Assembly (NCBI RefSeq): GCF_003326475.1
Contig: NZ_JPWA01000034.1
Coordinates: 1-53,294 of the forward strand
Direction: 5' to 3'
DNA: 53,294 nt
Source: Thalassospira xianhensis MCCC 1A02616
Lineage (GTDB): Bacteria; Pseudomonadota; Alphaproteobacteria; Rhodospirillales; Thalassospiraceae
Each line of letters opens with the position of its first letter. Position 1 is the stretch's first letter. The notes beneath the pieces are model-generated. The model ran no database searches. It had not been told where the DNA came from and saw nothing but the letters and a program-made list of their open reading frames with translations. This document shows positions 17,594-26,173 of this stretch, piece after piece. The translations under genes were made by a program, and so were the position numbers.

Positions 17594-19471
17594 TTAAGGG
17601 TCAATATTCTGAAACGGGTTCTGCACCTTGCCTTTGCCCCAGGGCATGCTTCCCGGTCCGCCAGCGCGGGCAATGATTGGCCGAACAAGCTGCTTATAGG
17701 GCCAATATGGCGTATCGAACAGTTGTTCTGCAATCATTGTGCGATCTTCCTTGTCGAAACTCGCATTATCGAGCGCGTGGATAATCGCGCCTTTCATCTG
17801 TTTCCAGAATTCTGAAGCTTCGATGTCATAGATATTCGCAAGGGTTTCCGCGATGGCCCGCAGATTAACCTGTATGCCAAGCGTTTGCAGATAGAACAGA
17901 AGGTCTTCGGCGCGATCATGGTAAAGGGTGTTGGCATAGCCCTTTTTGATACGGTACTCGGGATCTGACAGGCCGTTGCGTTCCAGCCAGGGAACAAAAA
18001 TGCGCAATGAGTCATGATCACGTAGCAACAATCCGTGCGCCTGACCATCCTTCCAGACCATCACTGCATTTTGCCCGTGAATTTCAGCCAGCATACCAAT
18101 TTTGAACATACGGAAATTGATATCGAAGAAGGTCTCGCAGACTTCCCGGAAGAGAGTCAGGATGTTGTTTTCTGTCCTCGCCATATCGCGGTAATTCAGC
18201 CATTCGTCAAAGAAATGTACCCTGCTTCCGGGCAGCGGAGTTCCCAATGCTGCCATAGGGATCAGACGATACTGATCGTCTTCCAGAATTTCCGGATAGG
18301 TACGAACCATGGCAGACAAATGGCGGGGGCGTTCGTCAAACAGGCTTGTGCCTTCGGGGAAGTAAGCCCACCAACTGGTTTCGTCACAGACAAAAACGCG
18401 GCTTTCAAGTGCCGGATCAAGCTGCAAACCTTTACGTAGCAGGGCCTCGCTGAGGTTGCCGTTGATCATTTTGACCGCAGGCAGGTATCTGGAAGCTGCC
18501 AAAGAGAATATATGCATGGGCAGTTTCAGATAGTTTCGGTTCGGAGAAAGCGGGGCCATGGATCGCAGGGACGATGTGGCTTTTACCCTGTAACCCTGAA
18601 AATCCAGGATGTGGCAGGTGCCGTCCTGAAGTTCCTGGTCATAATGCGGCCTGATATAGTGATCAAGCTGCCAGGGATGAACAGGCAGGGCAATGTGGCT
18701 TTGAGACAGCCCTTTTTTCTCCATCTCTTTCTGGAGCGCGATGTTGCAATCAGGGGTAAGCAAGGAGTCAGCAATAGATTTGCTGCTGTTTTCAACACCT
18801 TCGCCCAGCATCAGGCTATCTGCCTTTATCGCAATCCAAACAAGGGAGATGTCCTTGTCGAATTCGGCCATGAACTCGGCATATTCCTCGTTTGACAATC
18901 CCATTTTTGCCTTGGCAACAGGATGATAGGGGCGATCACGCAGGGATGCCCATTGCTCCATGATCTGGAAAAAGTCCTGCGGGGTTTTTGAGAGAAGCCG
19001 GTTGGTATCGATCTGATATGATAATGACAGCGCCATCTGTTCTGTGCTGGTTTTTACCATTTCCGTAAAAACAGCGATCCCTTCGCGGCTGTCGGGGCTT
19101 TCGTCGATCAGTTTGCGACACACCAGATCAAGGAATGACAAGCATTCCAGATGATAAAATCCGTCTGCCGACTTACCAACCAGACGGCTGTTGCGCATGA
19201 GCTGGAAGGGATAAAGGACAGCTTTTTCAACGGCTGCGTAAACGCACAGGCCGTCAGGCGTTGTCCAGCGCCAGAGCATGCCGGAAGCGGGGGCCCTATC
19301 CAGACCAAGATATTGCAGAAGTTCGCCGGTTTCTTGTGTCTCTGGCAGATCGGAAAAGGCAATCAGATCGGATTTCTGGTGCTCAAAATATTCTTCTGCA
19401 TGGAGGCCCTCAAAAAGGTCCTGGCAAATCAATCGATCTGCCTTGGTACGCTTGTCATTTATCGCGTTCAT
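17594..19471 (-). CDS. acsA: NIS siderophore synthetase, AcsA-like
   Basis: A 625-residue NRPS-independent siderophore (NIS) synthetase of the IucA/IucC family. It condenses a carboxylate such as citrate or 2-oxoglutarate with an amine or alcohol using ATP. Signatures seen: LPVHPWQLDHYI (about residue 265) and EIHGQNAVMVWKDG in the C-terminal palm/FhuF-like domain. The open frame extends 88 codons upstream inside acsB, but ATG 19471 has GGAG eight bases before it and gives the standard family length. It overlaps acsB by 17 bases. The symbol is by synteny with achromobactin loci. Confidence 0.88.
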   Translation of the reverse strand: MNAINDKRTKADRLICQDLFEGLHAEEYFEHQKSDLIAFSDLPETQETGELLQYLGLDRAPASGMLWRWTTPDGLCVYAAVEKAVLYPFQLMRNSRLVGKSADGFYHLECLSFLDLVCRKLIDESPDSREGIAVFTEMVKTSTEQMALSLSYQIDTNRLLSKTPQDFFQIMEQWASLRDRPYHPVAKAKMGLSNEEYAEFMAEFDKDISLVWIAIKADSLMLGEGVENSSKSIADSLLTPDCNIALQKEMEKKGLSQSHIALPVHPWQLDHYIRPHYDQELQDGTCHILDFQGYRVKATSSLRSMAPLSPNRNYLKLPMHIFSLAASRYLPAVKMINGNLSEALLRKGLQLDPALESRVFVCDETSWWAYFPEGTSLFDERPRHLSAMVRTYPEILEDDQYRLIPMAALGTPLPGSRVHFFDEWLNYRDMARTENNILTLFREVCETFFDINFRMFKIGMLAEIHGQNAVMVWKDGQAHGLLLRDHDSLRIFVPWLERNGLSDPEYRIKKGYANTLYHDRAEDLLFYLQTLGIQVNLRAIAETLANIYDIEASEFWKQMKGAIIHALDNASFDKEDRTMIAEQLFDTPYWPYKQLVRPIIARAGGPGSMPWGKGKVQNPFQNIDP

Positions 19472-20249
19472 GGTGATTCTCCGCCCCTGCTTTTGTGGTC
19501 TGAAGCTTGTTTTGCAATGCGCGAAAGGCGATGCCCCGTTCTTCACCCAGAACGAATGTATGAACGCCTTTACGGATCCATTTTTCGTGTTCGTCGGGTT
19601 CGCGCGGTATGGCGCAGTACGGGATCGCAGCCCGGCTGCATTCACGTTGAAGATTATCCAGGCATTCCTGTATTTCCGGGTTTTTGATCTGCCAGGGCAT
19701 CCCCATGGACTGGCTGAGGTCAGCTGCTCCTTCAAGGATCATGTCGAGCCCGTCGACGGCCAGAATGTCATGGATGTTCTCGAGCCCGGCCCTGCTCTCG
19801 ATCATGGCAACGACCATGATCTCGCGATTGGCAAAGGTCATGTAATCAGCCAGGCTGCTTTTGCCGAAAGCACCGGGGCGACCGCCATTCAGGCTCCGTT
19901 TGCCATCGGGGTGATAGCGGGCCGCGCTAACGGCGGTTTTCACATCTTCTGCGCGTTCAACCATTGGAACCACTATGCCCTTGGCCCCGGCGTCAAGCAC
20001 ACGCAGGATCCCTTTCGGGTCCGTGTCGCCCACCCGTACCAAAACGGTGATCTGCAGGGCATCACCGGCACGGATCATGTTTTCAAGGGTTTCCGGATTG
20101 ACCAGTACATGTTCGGTATCGATGATCACGAAATCGAAATCCGCCTCGGCTATCATTTCTATGGCAGTGGGCGAGGGGATTGAACAGAACAGGCCATAGG
20201 CGGGCTGCCCGGCCCGGATTGCCTTTTTCAATTGGTTTTCGGTCAGCAT
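19455..20249 (-). CDS. acsB: HpcH/HpaI family aldolase, AcsB-like
   Basis: A 264-residue TIM-barrel protein of the HpcH/HpaI aldolase/citrate lyase-beta family. It has DTEH (44-47), Arg72 in VRVG, metal-ligand Glu151 in MIESRAG and Asp177 in GAADLSQSMG. These are the expected active-site positions, so it should be an active metal-dependent aldolase. In achromobactin loci a gene of this type always sits between two NIS synthetases; its precise role in assembly is unsettled. It overlaps acsC by seven bases and acsA by 17. Confidence 0.86.
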   Translation of the reverse strand: MLTENQLKKAIRAGQPAYGLFCSIPSPTAIEMIAEADFDFVIIDTEHVLVNPETLENMIRAGDALQITVLVRVGDTDPKGILRVLDAGAKGIVVPMVERAEDVKTAVSAARYHPDGKRSLNGGRPGAFGKSSLADYMTFANREIMVVAMIESRAGLENIHDILAVDGLDMILEGAADLSQSMGMPWQIKNPEIQECLDNLQRECSRAAIPYCAIPREPDEHEKWIRKGVHTFVLGEERGIAFRALQNKLQTTKAGAENHHERDK

Positions 20250-22099
20250 GGCGATGGCCTGTATGCGTAAAGGGGATTGGCGACATCCATGAAACGTGGT
20301 TCGCTGTCCCCAAACAGGCGGCGTTTGGTCAATTCTTCGACCTGAATGGTCGGAGCAAAGACGTCAAAGCATTGATAGCGTTCTGCGTGTTGGGGATTTT
20401 GTTCCTGATATTCCCGGATGACACTGGCGGTTGTTTCCCAGAACCATTGTTCTGCCAATCCATAATTGGCATCGAGGAAAATGCCGATCTCGGCGAGGCA
20501 GATGAAGAAAAATGCATCACAGGTGAAATCGCGAACGGCATTCAGGTCGTCAGTGATAATGAAGGAGTTCCTGTTCAGTCGCAGATGGCTGGCAGGTGCG
20601 GCATGCAGTTTCGGGGCCTTGTCGGGATGGGCAAGTGTATCCGGGCAATAGCGCACGCCATCGTGAAAATCCTTCAGGGCGATACGCACCGGCCAGCCGT
20701 CCTTGTGAATCAGAACAATATTCTGCCCATGGGATTCAAGTCCGACACCCTCTGCCAGTAACAAATGGATTATGGGACGAACGGCAACCCGGATTAGCTG
20801 GGCGCTCCATTCCTCTCGGCCGTGGGTTTGTATCCAGTCATCAATGATCGGTTTGCCATTGCGTTGTATGTGCGTAAGCCCGTTAAACGGTATGGCTGCC
20901 TCACCGGGGCGCAAATATTTCGCTATGCTTTCCCGCCAGACACTGCCTAAACCGCCATAGGCGATGGTGCGTCGGTGTTCGGGCAGGGTTTCGTAATCAA
21001 AGCTGACACCAAGGAATTCGCGCAGGATGACAAAATCCATTTCCCTGGCGCTTTTGTCATTGTCGATCAGATCTTGCAGCCAGTCGGTAATGACGGGGCC
21101 GTTTCTGACCGTGTGATTGGCCAGAATTCGGGTGCTTGATGTATTGGTAAGGTGCATTGCCACCTTGAGATAGGGGCGATCGGGGGCACTGATATTGGCC
21201 AATGTCCGAATGGATTGCTGTGCGTGATAGGCATCACTGCCGCGGCCAAGATAAATCAGAATACCGTCGCGTATTTCCCGGTGGAAGGTGGTGACAAGCT
21301 TTTTGTCCCACTGCCACGGATGGACCGGCAAAAGCCGGACATCGTCGAACGTCAGTTGGTTGTCATACAGAACAGTTCCGAAATGTTCAAAATCGGACGG
21401 GGCAAGCTGTTGCTGAATAACAGAGGCATATTCGTAACTGCCCGAAAGGCCGATATCGGCATGATCTTTCCGTATCGCTAGCCAGACAAGGTGAATGTCC
21501 TGACGGAATTCCGGTCCGTAGGCGGCATTGTCGGCCAGTGAAAAGCCAATCCGCGACTTGTAGCATGCATGATAGGAATGGGCGTCCATGATAAGCCCTT
21601 CCAGGGTATTGTAGTCATGCCTGAATGCCGATAAATCAGCCTGAACGGGCTGGCTCAGGGACTGAACATCCTTGATAAGGGTTTGTTCCAGTTCCTCGAT
21701 AAATTGCGTCAGATTGACGGTGCCGGGAATGTGGCAAAGAACCTCGTCAATAAAGCCCGTCAGGCTGGCATCGGTGGTCTGTTGCGCGTCGGCAGACTGA
21801 CGTCTGGCAATGCCGGACAATTTGATTTGCCCGAAGCTTTCCCTGCGCTGACCCTCAAACAGGTAGCCGACAGTTGCACCGCTGCGTGTCTGCCCTTCGA
21901 TCAGAAAGAGGGTGCCGTTATCGGTTTCCTGCGTTTGGACAGGAACGATTTTCTCGAAAATCAGCGTTTGCACCAGTTGTTTGAGAACCCGCTGCTCGAC
22001 ACTGGCAAAGCAGTCCCGATTTTGTCTGCTGATCCAGGAATAGACGGTAGTGTCGCGGGTTTCTCTTTCTTGGGGAAAGGGGAGAGTGTTGACATTCAT
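20243..22099 (-). CDS. acsC: NIS siderophore synthetase, AcsC-like
   Basis: A 618-residue IucA/IucC-family synthetase. LLPVHPWQWDKKLV (about 253-266) and LESHGQNIVLIHKDG in the C-terminal domain are the hallmark stretches. ATG 22099 lies 38 bases after the exporter's stop. In achromobactin assembly the AcsC-type enzyme adds a further unit to the citryl-ethanolamine intermediate; the equivalent role is inferred by position between the exporter gene and acsB. Confidence 0.88.
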   Translation of the reverse strand: MNVNTLPFPQERETRDTTVYSWISRQNRDCFASVEQRVLKQLVQTLIFEKIVPVQTQETDNGTLFLIEGQTRSGATVGYLFEGQRRESFGQIKLSGIARRQSADAQQTTDASLTGFIDEVLCHIPGTVNLTQFIEELEQTLIKDVQSLSQPVQADLSAFRHDYNTLEGLIMDAHSYHACYKSRIGFSLADNAAYGPEFRQDIHLVWLAIRKDHADIGLSGSYEYASVIQQQLAPSDFEHFGTVLYDNQLTFDDVRLLPVHPWQWDKKLVTTFHREIRDGILIYLGRGSDAYHAQQSIRTLANISAPDRPYLKVAMHLTNTSSTRILANHTVRNGPVITDWLQDLIDNDKSAREMDFVILREFLGVSFDYETLPEHRRTIAYGGLGSVWRESIAKYLRPGEAAIPFNGLTHIQRNGKPIIDDWIQTHGREEWSAQLIRVAVRPIIHLLLAEGVGLESHGQNIVLIHKDGWPVRIALKDFHDGVRYCPDTLAHPDKAPKLHAAPASHLRLNRNSFIITDDLNAVRDFTCDAFFFICLAEIGIFLDANYGLAEQWFWETTASVIREYQEQNPQHAERYQCFDVFAPTIQVEELTKRRLFGDSEPRFMDVANPLYAYRPSPC

Positions 22100-22137
22100 G
22101 GGCTCGTTTCCCGTTTGCAGTATTCATTTAAGGATGA

Positions 22138-23622
22138 TCAGAGGTCAGGCCTGGGGGAGACTGGTGCCTGGACGAGCACCTTTGACGGCAGGCGACATGC
22201 CAAAGGTAGAAGACCTGCAATCAGTAGACCCGTTGCCAAAAAAACCTGACTGATGGCCGCCATTTCTTCCCGTGCGGCAGGGGCATGTGTCTGGCGGTGC
22301 CATTCAAGATAGGCGGATGCGATGACAATTCCGGCGGAAGACAGGATCCGTCTGGAAATGTTATTCATCGCAGCACCCTGCGTAAGGCGATTTTCCGGGA
22401 TGGCATTAAGGCCTGCGGTCGTAACCGGCATGTAGGAAAGTCCAAGTCCGATGCCGCGCAGGACCATCAGGGCGAATATCCCCCACAAGGGAGTGTTCGC
22501 ATCGCTTGCGCCCAGCAAAAATGCCGCAATGCAGGTGATGACAAGGCCGGTTGTGACGGTCAGCCTGGGGCCGTGCCAGTCAAGCCAGCGACCGCCAATA
22601 TTGACAAAGATGCTGCCGGAAACGGCCGTGCACAGAAGTGCGGCTCCTGTCCATACGGGGCCATATCCCATCACGGTCTGAAGCTGCAACGGGATCAGGA
22701 TGAGCGTTACGAACATACCGACCGATTGTATGGTCGTGATCACAATGCTGATCCGATAGCAGGGATAGGTGAACAGGCCGAGGTCAAGCAGGGGAGTCGG
22801 GCTTTTGCGTTCCGTTCTGATGAAGTAGGCAAATGCAAATACAGCAAGTATTGGCAGACCCCACATAGCCCAAACAGGAAGTATTTCTTCTGACAGAAGG
22901 TTCAGCCACATCATCGTCACGGCAATGGCCAGCGTGGCAGACAGAAACCCCCTGGTGTCAAAAGGCTGCCTGTCATTCGCATCCTGTCGGCCTTTCGGTA
23001 GGCCAATGAGAGCAACAACAAAGGCGCTTAATCCGAACGGGATGTTCATGATGAACAGGACCTGCCAGCTTGCCAGTTCCAGTGCCACCCCGCCGACAAA
23101 GGGCCCGACAGCCGGGGCCAGCATGACGGCAGTGCCCCAGATCCCGGTGATCCTGCCGCGTTTTTCTTTCTCATAGACGGAAAATATCAGGGGCAGCGAC
23201 AGGGGGATCATCAATCCCCCTGCAATACCCTGAACTATTCGTGCCGCAATCACCCAGTTGATACCGGGGGCAAGCGCGCCAAGAGATGAGCCGCAAATGA
23301 ACAGGCCAAGTCCGATCAAATACAGGCGCCGTTTGCCGTACCGGTTGCTCAGATAACCGGTAAGCGGCATCGTCAATCCCATCGCCATCATAAAGCCCGC
23401 AACGATCCAGCTTGCAAGCAGAGGGCCGGTGTCGAAAGTCTTCATGAATTCCGGCACGGCGGGGTTAAGCGCGCTGTTGTTCAGGCTGACCGTCAGGGTT
23501 CCCAGCAGCACCGATACCATCACCACCCGGGGAGGCAGGTTTTCAATCTTATTCTGCAACGTTAAGTGTCCGTTGTGCGCAGTTTTCGGCGATTGCGTCG
23601 CTGAAGATGCCGATGACTTCAA
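22138..23622 (-). CDS. MFS exporter of the DHA2/EmrB type, probable siderophore exporter
   Basis: Up to 494 residues with about 14 hydrophobic segments, typical of DHA2 drug:H+ antiporters (MVSVLLGTLTVSLNNSALNPAVPEF first helix, GYLSNRYGKRRLYLIGL loop after helix 2). The start is uncertain. The longest frame begins at TTG 23622, overlapping the preceding gene by 74 bases; TTG 23559 and ATG 23520 are in frame, and ATG 23520 begins right at helix 1. It occupies the place of yhcA in achromobactin loci, where the MFS protein exports the siderophore. Confidence 0.86.
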   Translation of the reverse strand: MKSSASSATQSPKTAHNGHLTLQNKIENLPPRVVMVSVLLGTLTVSLNNSALNPAVPEFMKTFDTGPLLASWIVAGFMMAMGLTMPLTGYLSNRYGKRRLYLIGLGLFICGSSLGALAPGINWVIAARIVQGIAGGLMIPLSLPLIFSVYEKEKRGRITGIWGTAVMLAPAVGPFVGGVALELASWQVLFIMNIPFGLSAFVVALIGLPKGRQDANDRQPFDTRGFLSATLAIAVTMMWLNLLSEEILPVWAMWGLPILAVFAFAYFIRTERKSPTPLLDLGLFTYPCYRISIVITTIQSVGMFVTLILIPLQLQTVMGYGPVWTGAALLCTAVSGSIFVNIGGRWLDWHGPRLTVTTGLVITCIAAFLLGASDANTPLWGIFALMVLRGIGLGLSYMPVTTAGLNAIPENRLTQGAAMNNISRRILSSAGIVIASAYLEWHRQTHAPAAREEMAAISQVFLATGLLIAGLLPLACRLPSKVLVQAPVSPRPDL

Positions 23623-26173
23623 GCATTTCGGCAGTGCTGATGATCAGAGGCGGCAGGAACCGCAGAACGGCAGAATGGCGACCTCCGACCTCAAGGATAA
23701 GGCCGCGATCAAAGCAGGATTTTTGAACGGACCGGGCCAGCGACGGGTCTGCTTTCGGATAGCCCTGGGTGTCTGATGTGCGATCCTCGATCATCTCCAC
23801 GCCCAGCATCAGGCCGCGCCCGCGGACATCGCCAATTTGCGGGAAGGCTGTCTGAAGGTTGCGAAGGGCGGTTTCAAGTTGCTGGCCGATACGCGCAGCA
23901 TGCCCGGCAAGATCGTTTTCGCGAATGAAGCGCAACGTGTTTCTGCCTGCGGCCATGGCAAGCTGATTGCCGCGGAAGGTTCCGATATGTGCGCCGGACT
24001 GCCATTTATCGTATTTCTTGTGATAGGCGATGACAGATAATGGCAAACCGCCGCCGACAGCCTTGGACATCACAACGATATCGGGTGTGATGCCGGAATG
24101 CTCGAAGGCGAAGAGTTTTCCAGTGCGCCCGAAGCCGGTCTGAACCTCGTCAATGATCAGAAGAACGTCGTGTTCCAATGTGAGCTGGCGCAATTCTTTT
24201 AGCCAGTCATCCGGGGCAGGGATGGCACCACCTTCCCCCTGAACAGCTTCCAGAATAATGGCGGCCGGTTTGGTGACGCCGCTTTCCGGGTCGCTCAGGA
24301 CAGAGCGGATGAAATTGAGACCGGCTTTTTCGCCAGCCTTTCCGCCGAGCCCGAAGGGGCAGCGATAATCATAGGGGTAAGGCATGAAATGGACATTTGG
24401 CACCAACCCTTCCAGTGCTCCCTTCTGGTGCAGGTTGCCGCTCAGGCTCATGGTTGCGTGGGTGCTGCCATGATATCCTCCCTGGAAAGACAGGATAGTA
24501 CTGCGACCCGTCGCAATTTTTGCCAGCTTGATCGCCGCCTCGACACCGTCCGCCCCGGTCGGCCCGCAGAAATGTACGCGCGCATCGCGTGAGAAGTTTG
24601 CGGGCAGGCAAACGAGCAGTTCGTCAATGAACGCTTCTTTCGTGGCAGTTGTGATATCCAGGGTATGCAGCGGCACGTTGGCATCGATCATTTCCCGGAT
24701 GGCATCGGTGACAACGGTATGATTATGCCCGAGTGCCAGCGTTCCTGCGCCGGCAAGACAGTCGATATATTCCTTGCCATCCATATCCGTTACGGTCAGC
24801 CCCTTTGCATGCCGGATGGCAAGAGGGAACCTTCGGGGATAGGTGCGTGCACCAGATTCACGGTTTGCCTGCTGCTGCAACAGATCGCTGTTGCGAACTT
24901 CTATTGCCGTGTAATCCCTCTGTGAGTTGACGGTTCCTGTCGCCTCTGATTGCGGCTCAGCCGGGATGAAATCGACAAGGGGTTTTGGGTGACACAGAAA
25001 ATCGACATGCGAAATGTTAAAGCCATAGGCACCGGCCATTGGCAGAACCAGCAGACTGCCGACCTTTACGTTTTCCAGTTCCCGGTCCCGGCTTAGCACG
25101 TCCTTGGGCGTGCATAATTGCCCGGCAATGTCGAATATGCCAGACTGAGCAGCCCCATTTCCCGTGCGCGACAAGGCATCGGGGAAGTGAAGAACAGGAT
25201 GATTATGGTTCTGGGCAGCGGGCAGTCTGAATTGATGGGTTCCGCCGCGGCATACAAGGAAACGACGGGCGTGGCTTTCCTTGATATCGAGAACCTCAAT
25301 TCCGTAATAGCCGCAAAAGGCGGTGATGAACCGCCCCGGTTCCAGCCGGATTTGGGGCGGGTTTTCGGTTTTGCGCAAGCTGTCTTCAAGATGCCGGCAG
25401 AAGCCGGTCCAGTCGAATTGCCGGGCTTCGGTGTAATTGACGCCGATACCGCCACCGACATTGAGATGCGTCAGGGTGCCGGGATCGCGTGCCAGAGATT
25501 TCCATTCGGGCCATTTTTCCAGATAGAAATCGATCAGGGTCTGATGACGCCGGCTGTCTGTCTGATGAGACATCGCATGAATGTGGAACCCTTTCAGTCG
25601 AAGGTTCGGGCAGTTTTCCGCCAGTGCGATTACTTCGGGCAGTCTGGCTTCTTCGATGCCAAACGGGGTTGCGGTTCCGGCCATTGACAGCTTTGTCTGC
25701 ATGTTTTCGGGCAAGGCCGGATTGATGCGGATCAGGATGTTCTGGGTTTTGCCGAGTTTGCGGGCGGCAGCATCCAGCAGGCCGAGTTCATGCATGCTTT
25801 CGACATGAATGAATTCCACGCCCTTTCTGATCGCGGATTCCATATCCGATATGAGTTTGCCCGGTCCGGAAAAGACGAAAGGCTTTGTCAGGCTGCAATT
25901 TGCGATACGGGCAATTTCCCCGCCCGAGGAAATTTCAAACCCGTCGACCAGTGGCGCAACGGTTTCGAGAATTTCCGTTTCGCTGTTGGCTTTGATGGCA
26001 TAGTAAAGTTCCACCCCTTCGGGCAGTACCGACATGACCTGATTGACTTGGTTTTTCAGTGCCTCCAGGTCATAGACAAAGGCGGCAAGAGGATCGGGTG
26101 TATCTTTGGCCAGCGCTTTGAAACGGCTCAGCACGGCATCGCTGACGGTCCCGGACATATCTGTATTATTCAT
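23549..26173 (-). CDS. Fused PLP decarboxylase - diaminobutyrate aminotransferase (AcsE-AcsF)
   Basis: An 874-residue fusion of two PLP enzymes. Residues 1 to about 405 are a fold-type III decarboxylase of the AcsE/PvsE type: Lys61 in YYAIKAN, a Gly-rich HLNVGGGIGVNY (236-247), and Cys354 in GQLCTPKD. Residues about 425-874 are a class III aminotransferase like diaminobutyrate-2-oxoglutarate aminotransferase (AcsF/DABA-AT): GHNH, IIDEVQTGFGRTGK (673-686) and PLP Lys704 in MSKAVGGGLPL. A roughly 25-residue polar linker joins them. Both halves keep their lysines, so both should work. Known achromobactin loci carry acsE and acsF as separate genes. The start overlaps acsD's end by eight bases. 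Expected roles: making L-2,4-diaminobutyrate and decarboxylating the citryl-serine intermediate. Confidence 0.87.
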   Translation of the reverse strand: MNNTDMSGTVSDAVLSRFKALAKDTPDPLAAFVYDLEALKNQVNQVMSVLPEGVELYYAIKANSETEILETVAPLVDGFEISSGGEIARIANCSLTKPFVFSGPGKLISDMESAIRKGVEFIHVESMHELGLLDAAARKLGKTQNILIRINPALPENMQTKLSMAGTATPFGIEEARLPEVIALAENCPNLRLKGFHIHAMSHQTDSRRHQTLIDFYLEKWPEWKSLARDPGTLTHLNVGGGIGVNYTEARQFDWTGFCRHLEDSLRKTENPPQIRLEPGRFITAFCGYYGIEVLDIKESHARRFLVCRGGTHQFRLPAAQNHNHPVLHFPDALSRTGNGAAQSGIFDIAGQLCTPKDVLSRDRELENVKVGSLLVLPMAGAYGFNISHVDFLCHPKPLVDFIPAEPQSEATGTVNSQRDYTAIEVRNSDLLQQQANRESGARTYPRRFPLAIRHAKGLTVTDMDGKEYIDCLAGAGTLALGHNHTVVTDAIREMIDANVPLHTLDITTATKEAFIDELLVCLPANFSRDARVHFCGPTGADGVEAAIKLAKIATGRSTILSFQGGYHGSTHATMSLSGNLHQKGALEGLVPNVHFMPYPYDYRCPFGLGGKAGEKAGLNFIRSVLSDPESGVTKPAAIILEAVQGEGGAIPAPDDWLKELRQLTLEHDVLLIIDEVQTGFGRTGKLFAFEHSGITPDIVVMSKAVGGGLPLSVIAYHKKYDKWQSGAHIGTFRGNQLAMAAGRNTLRFIRENDLAGHAARIGQQLETALRNLQTAFPQIGDVRGRGLMLGVEMIEDRTSDTQGYPKADPSLARSVQKSCFDRGLILEVGGRHSAVLRFLPPLIISTAEMLEVIGIFSDAIAENCAQRTLNVAE

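Noticed and set aside
22138..23622. Frameshift suspected where the exporter overlaps the fusion gene by 74 bases
   Set aside because: In-frame downstream starts (TTG 23559, ATG 23520) remove most or all of the overlap, so no frameshift is needed.
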